Positions 34,904 through 40,400 of a stretch of DNA of 40,400 nt are shown piece after piece (position 1 is the stretch's first letter; every line of letters starts with the position of its first letter). The notes under the pieces were generated by a model. It worked only from the letters and a program-made list of their open reading frames with translations. It was not told the DNA's origin and ran no database searches. Origin of the DNA: Micrococcales bacterium 31B (lineage in GTDB: Bacteria > Actinomycetota > Actinomycetes > Actinomycetales > Dermabacteraceae); contig JAFFTF010000003.1 in the NCBI GenBank assembly GCA_022803075.1, positions 353,740-394,139 on the forward strand, given 5' to 3'. A program made the position numbers and the translations under genes.

Positions 34904-35722
34904 ATGACCGAACCAGGTGAGCAGCGCTCGGCCGCCCCAACCGGCGAAAACCCGAGCCAGATTATTGACAGCAGAATAGATGTGCGTGAATCGATCCAAG
35001 GCGATGCAGACACGTGGTTGCCCCGCGGCGTGCTCGGCTTCGACACGGAGACCACGGGCACCGACGTCACCGAATCACGGATTGTAACGGCCGCCCTGGT
35101 GTTGCGCGTTCCGGGAGATGACACCTCGGGCTCCAGCGACCAGGTGACCACGTGGTTGATCGACCCCGGCGTGCCCATCCCCCAGGCCGCTACCGACGTC
35201 CACGGCATCACCACCCAGCACGCGCGCGAGCACGGTGCCCCACCCGCCACGGCCCTCGAGGAGATCGCCTCCGTCATCGCCGAACACCTGCGCAGGGCCA
35301 TACCGCTCGTCATCTTCAACGCGACCTTCGACCTCCGGATCCTGGAGGTCGAATTGCAGAGGCACGGCCTCGAAACTCTCGAATCGCGCTTGGGTCACAG
35401 CATCGGCCCCGTGATCGACCCCCTGGTGCTCGACCGTGCCGTCGACCGCTACCGCAAGGGTGCCCGCACACTGACGAACATGTGCGAGCACTATGGGGTC
35501 AAGGTCAGCGACGACATGCATGATGCCCACGTCGATGTCGTCGCGACCCTCAACGTGCTGGACGCGATGCTCAAGCGGCACAGTAAGATCTCGCGGCTCG
35601 CGCTGCTCGAGTTGCATCACTACCAAATCGAACGCCATCGGGAGTGGGCCGACCACTTCGTTGAGTACTTGCGCAGTAAAGGTAAGACGGGCGACGACGT
35701 CGCGCGCACCTGGCCGCGCTAG
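34904..35722 (+). CDS. DEDDh 3'-5' exonuclease, DnaQ-like
   Basis: 272 aa. RNase T/DnaQ fold with the catalytic acids D47 and E49 (GFDTETTG), D143 (NATFDLRIL), H206 and D211 (MHDAHVDVVAT). It resembles the epsilon proofreading subunit of DNA polymerase III but has a 40-residue N-terminal extension and no DnaE-binding tail that can be recognised. It may act as a stand-alone exonuclease; actinobacterial DnaE1 usually proofreads with its own PHP domain. It lies between guaB3 and guaB. Confidence 0.87.
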   Translation: MTEPGEQRSAAPTGENPSQIIDSRIDVRESIQGDADTWLPRGVLGFDTETTGTDVTESRIVTAALVLRVPGDDTSGSSDQVTTWLIDPGVPIPQAATDVHGITTQHAREHGAPPATALEEIASVIAEHLRRAIPLVIFNATFDLRILEVELQRHGLETLESRLGHSIGPVIDPLVLDRAVDRYRKGARTLTNMCEHYGVKVSDDMHDAHVDVVATLNVLDAMLKRHSKISRLALLELHHYQIERHREWADHFVEYLRSKGKTGDDVARTWPR

Positions 35723-35761
35723 TCGGCCGCCCACACTGAACGCCCGCCGCCGAAGCCCAGT

Positions 35762-35783
35762 AAAACCGGGCCCGGCTGCGGGC
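35762..35783 (-). terminator. Probable guaB terminator
   Basis: On the minus strand GCCCG-CAGC-CGGGC, then CCGG and TTTT. The stem is short (5 bp) but GC-only, 18 nt after the guaB stop. Confidence 0.45.
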
Positions 35784-35800
35784 GTCGCGCGTCTAACCTC

Positions 35801-37342
<1,542 letters not shown>

Positions 37343-37911
37343 GGGCGCGGCGGCAGAGGCTCCGAATCACGGCCGCAGGATGGAACCTGGGGAGGGGTGA
37401 GGTTCGCCGCATCGGCAAATTCGCTGGCCACCGGCCACATACCGGGGCATGAACCTTTCGAGCAACACGTCAAGAAAGAGTAAAAACCAAGAAAGTTGCC
37501 GGAGACATCTTGCGCACGCACACAGAGTAACCCTATGATTACTGTAGGTAGTCAATTGAGATGACCCGGGACCATTTACGTAGCAGAAGTTGCCGAAATC
37601 CGTCGGCGCAATAGAGGGGTCGGTCCCCGCCATTCTCGTCCCGCTACCGCCCGAGATGCGACCCATCGAGGGCGCGAAGATCGACTCGCAAGAGCCGAGA
37701 TCCGCAGGGTTTCATCCCGCCCGCTGGCGCGATGAGGCTTGGCCACAAGCCCGACGCGCGCCCGCTTGGGACAACCCAGGGTAAAGACATACTACCCTGA
37801 GTGTTCGCGATCCGTCATGTACGCGACCACCCAGGGAATCTTCACAATCGTCATGTATGCCATTTACGCAGGTCAGGGCGCGCGCCGGGGAGCATTCGCC
37901 GAGATCTAGGA

Positions 37912-37926
37912 AAAAATTCAATTTTT
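37912..37926. repeat. Perfect A/T-tract inverted repeat upstream of whiB
   Basis: AAAAATT, one C, AATTTTT, 68 nt before the whiB start. It stands out in a GC-rich chromosome and could be bent DNA, an operator, or a UP element. Confidence 0.6.
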
Positions 37927-37993
37927 CGCGTAATGGCCGGGGCGTAGCCCCATCTTTATTGGTGAACGACAAAACACCGATAGAGGTGGCGCG

Positions 37994-38317
37994 ATGGAAC
38001 AGGAACAGACCATGACTGAGATTTCGAATTTTCCGACAGCAAACTTGGCTTCGTGGGAATGGCAGTACCAGGGGGCATGCCGACAGGCTGAAGCGACGCT
38101 CTTCTTCCACCCGGATGGCGAGCGCGGACCCTCTCGACGCAAGCGCGACGCCGCCGCGAAGGCCGTCTGTGCCCAATGCCCCGTGATTGAAATTTGCCGA
38201 AAGCAGGCACTTGCTATGCGTGAACCTTACGGAGTGTGGGGCGGCCTGACCGAGGACGAGCGCATGCAGATCCTCTCGAGCCAGTCGCGCAACCGCAACC
38301 GCTTTGCCGCCAGCTAA
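37994..38317 (+). CDS. WhiB-family [4Fe-4S] transcription regulator, WhiB2/WhmD-like
   Basis: 107 aa. The four cluster Cys are C29, C59, C62 and C68 (C-x29-C-x2-C-x5-C). They are followed by the G-V-W-G-G turn at 80-84 and a basic C-terminus (SRNRNR) that contacts DNA. The words LFFHPDGERGPSRRKRDAAAKAVCAQCPV and REPYGVWGGL fit the WhiB2/WhmD branch linked to septation, but subgroup assignment is by eye. ATG 37994 with GAGG 7 nt upstream; a second ATG six codons later is possible. Ends in a strong terminator. Confidence 0.9.
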   Translation: MEQEQTMTEISNFPTANLASWEWQYQGACRQAEATLFFHPDGERGPSRRKRDAAAKAVCAQCPVIEICRKQALAMREPYGVWGGLTEDERMQILSSQSRNRNRFAAS

Positions 38318-38415
38318 ATAGTGTCCCGCGTGGCGAGTTCTCGCCTCGCGAACCGCGTGCAGGCGTACAGCGCTACCTCGTGACGCTTCCCCTTTCGTCA
38401 CAACGCCTGGCACGC

Positions 38416-38446
38416 AAGGTGCCCACCCGCGAGGGTGGGCACCTTT
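38416..38446 (+). terminator. Terminator of whiB
   Basis: 13-bp perfect arms AAGGTGCCCACCC and GGGTGGGCACCTT with loop GCGA, then TATT. Confidence 0.88.
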
Positions 38447-38464
38447 ATTGCGCTCACACGCAGA

Positions 38465-38497
38465 AATCCGGACCCGGCCACTGGCCGGATCCGGATT
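38465..38497 (-). terminator. Terminator of groL
   Basis: 15-bp arms AATCCGGACCCGGCC and GGCCGGATCCGGATT with one mismatch and a 3-nt loop, 55 nt after the groL stop. The U-run is short (ATTTC on the minus strand). Confidence 0.65.
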
Positions 38498-38552
38498 CCG
38501 CACTCCACAACACTCCAATGCACTGCACTGAGCTGCCGTGGGTTACCTACAT

Positions 38553-40400
<1,848 letters not shown>

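Noticed and set aside
37367-37666. 99-codon minus-strand frame in the whiB leader
   Set aside because: No family motif, no Shine-Dalgarno, and unlikely composition (Cys/Arg/Ser); treated as non-coding.

Overview
The window comes from a high-GC Gram-positive actinobacterium, most likely of the Microbacteriaceae or a close relative. Pointers are the WhiB-family regulator, a mycothiol-dependent isomerase-fold enzyme, GuaB3 beside GuaB, a BenR-like LuxR/LAL regulator, frequent GTG starts, and several genes whose start codon lies 6-7 nt after a TANNNT -10 box (leaderless transcripts). No insertion sequence, integrase, prophage gene or CRISPR array is visible. It looks like ordinary chromosome carrying one catabolic cluster.

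Layout. 1-5.9 kb: the end of a class II glutamine amidotransferase, a CoA-transferase with an apparently permuted domain order, an amino-acid (cystine-like) ABC transporter without an ATPase gene, a PabC/BCAT-type class IV aminotransferase-fold enzyme and an AroE-like dehydrogenase. 5.9-12.3 kb: one giant secreted alpha-amylase/pullulanase (about 1934 aa) bracketed by tRNA-Pro(TGG) and tRNA-Pro(CGG), with a cre/MalR-like operator at its promoter. 12.4-13.1 kb: a mycothiol-dependent DinB-fold protein.

13.4-25.8 kb is a benzoate/catechol ortho-cleavage cluster. It holds an AAHS-type benzoate permease, a LysR regulator, and a leftward benA-benB-benC-benD-benR operon. Divergent from benA runs a rightward catA-catB-catC operon. 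Together these import benzoate, dihydroxylate it to the cis-diol (BenABC), oxidise this to catechol (BenD), and convert catechol through cis,cis-muconate and muconolactone to 3-oxoadipate enol-lactone (CatA, CatB, CatC). The last steps (PcaD, IJ, F) are not in the window. The most unusual protein is BenC, which carries an extra C-terminal FCD domain, the effector-binding fold of GntR/FadR regulators, but no DNA-binding part.

26-32.8 kb: a DUF2254 membrane protein followed closely by an OLD-family ATPase/TOPRIM nuclease, then oligoribonuclease coupled to a short DrrC-like UvrA, then a 3-methyladenine glycosylase I that has lost most zinc ligands and carries a PAETA tandem repeat. 32.9-40.4 kb is housekeeping: guaB3 (catalytic Cys replaced by His), a membrane-anchored unknown protein, a DEDDh exonuclease, guaB, a WhiB2-like regulator behind a 663-nt gene-free leader region, and groS-groL running leftward off the window.
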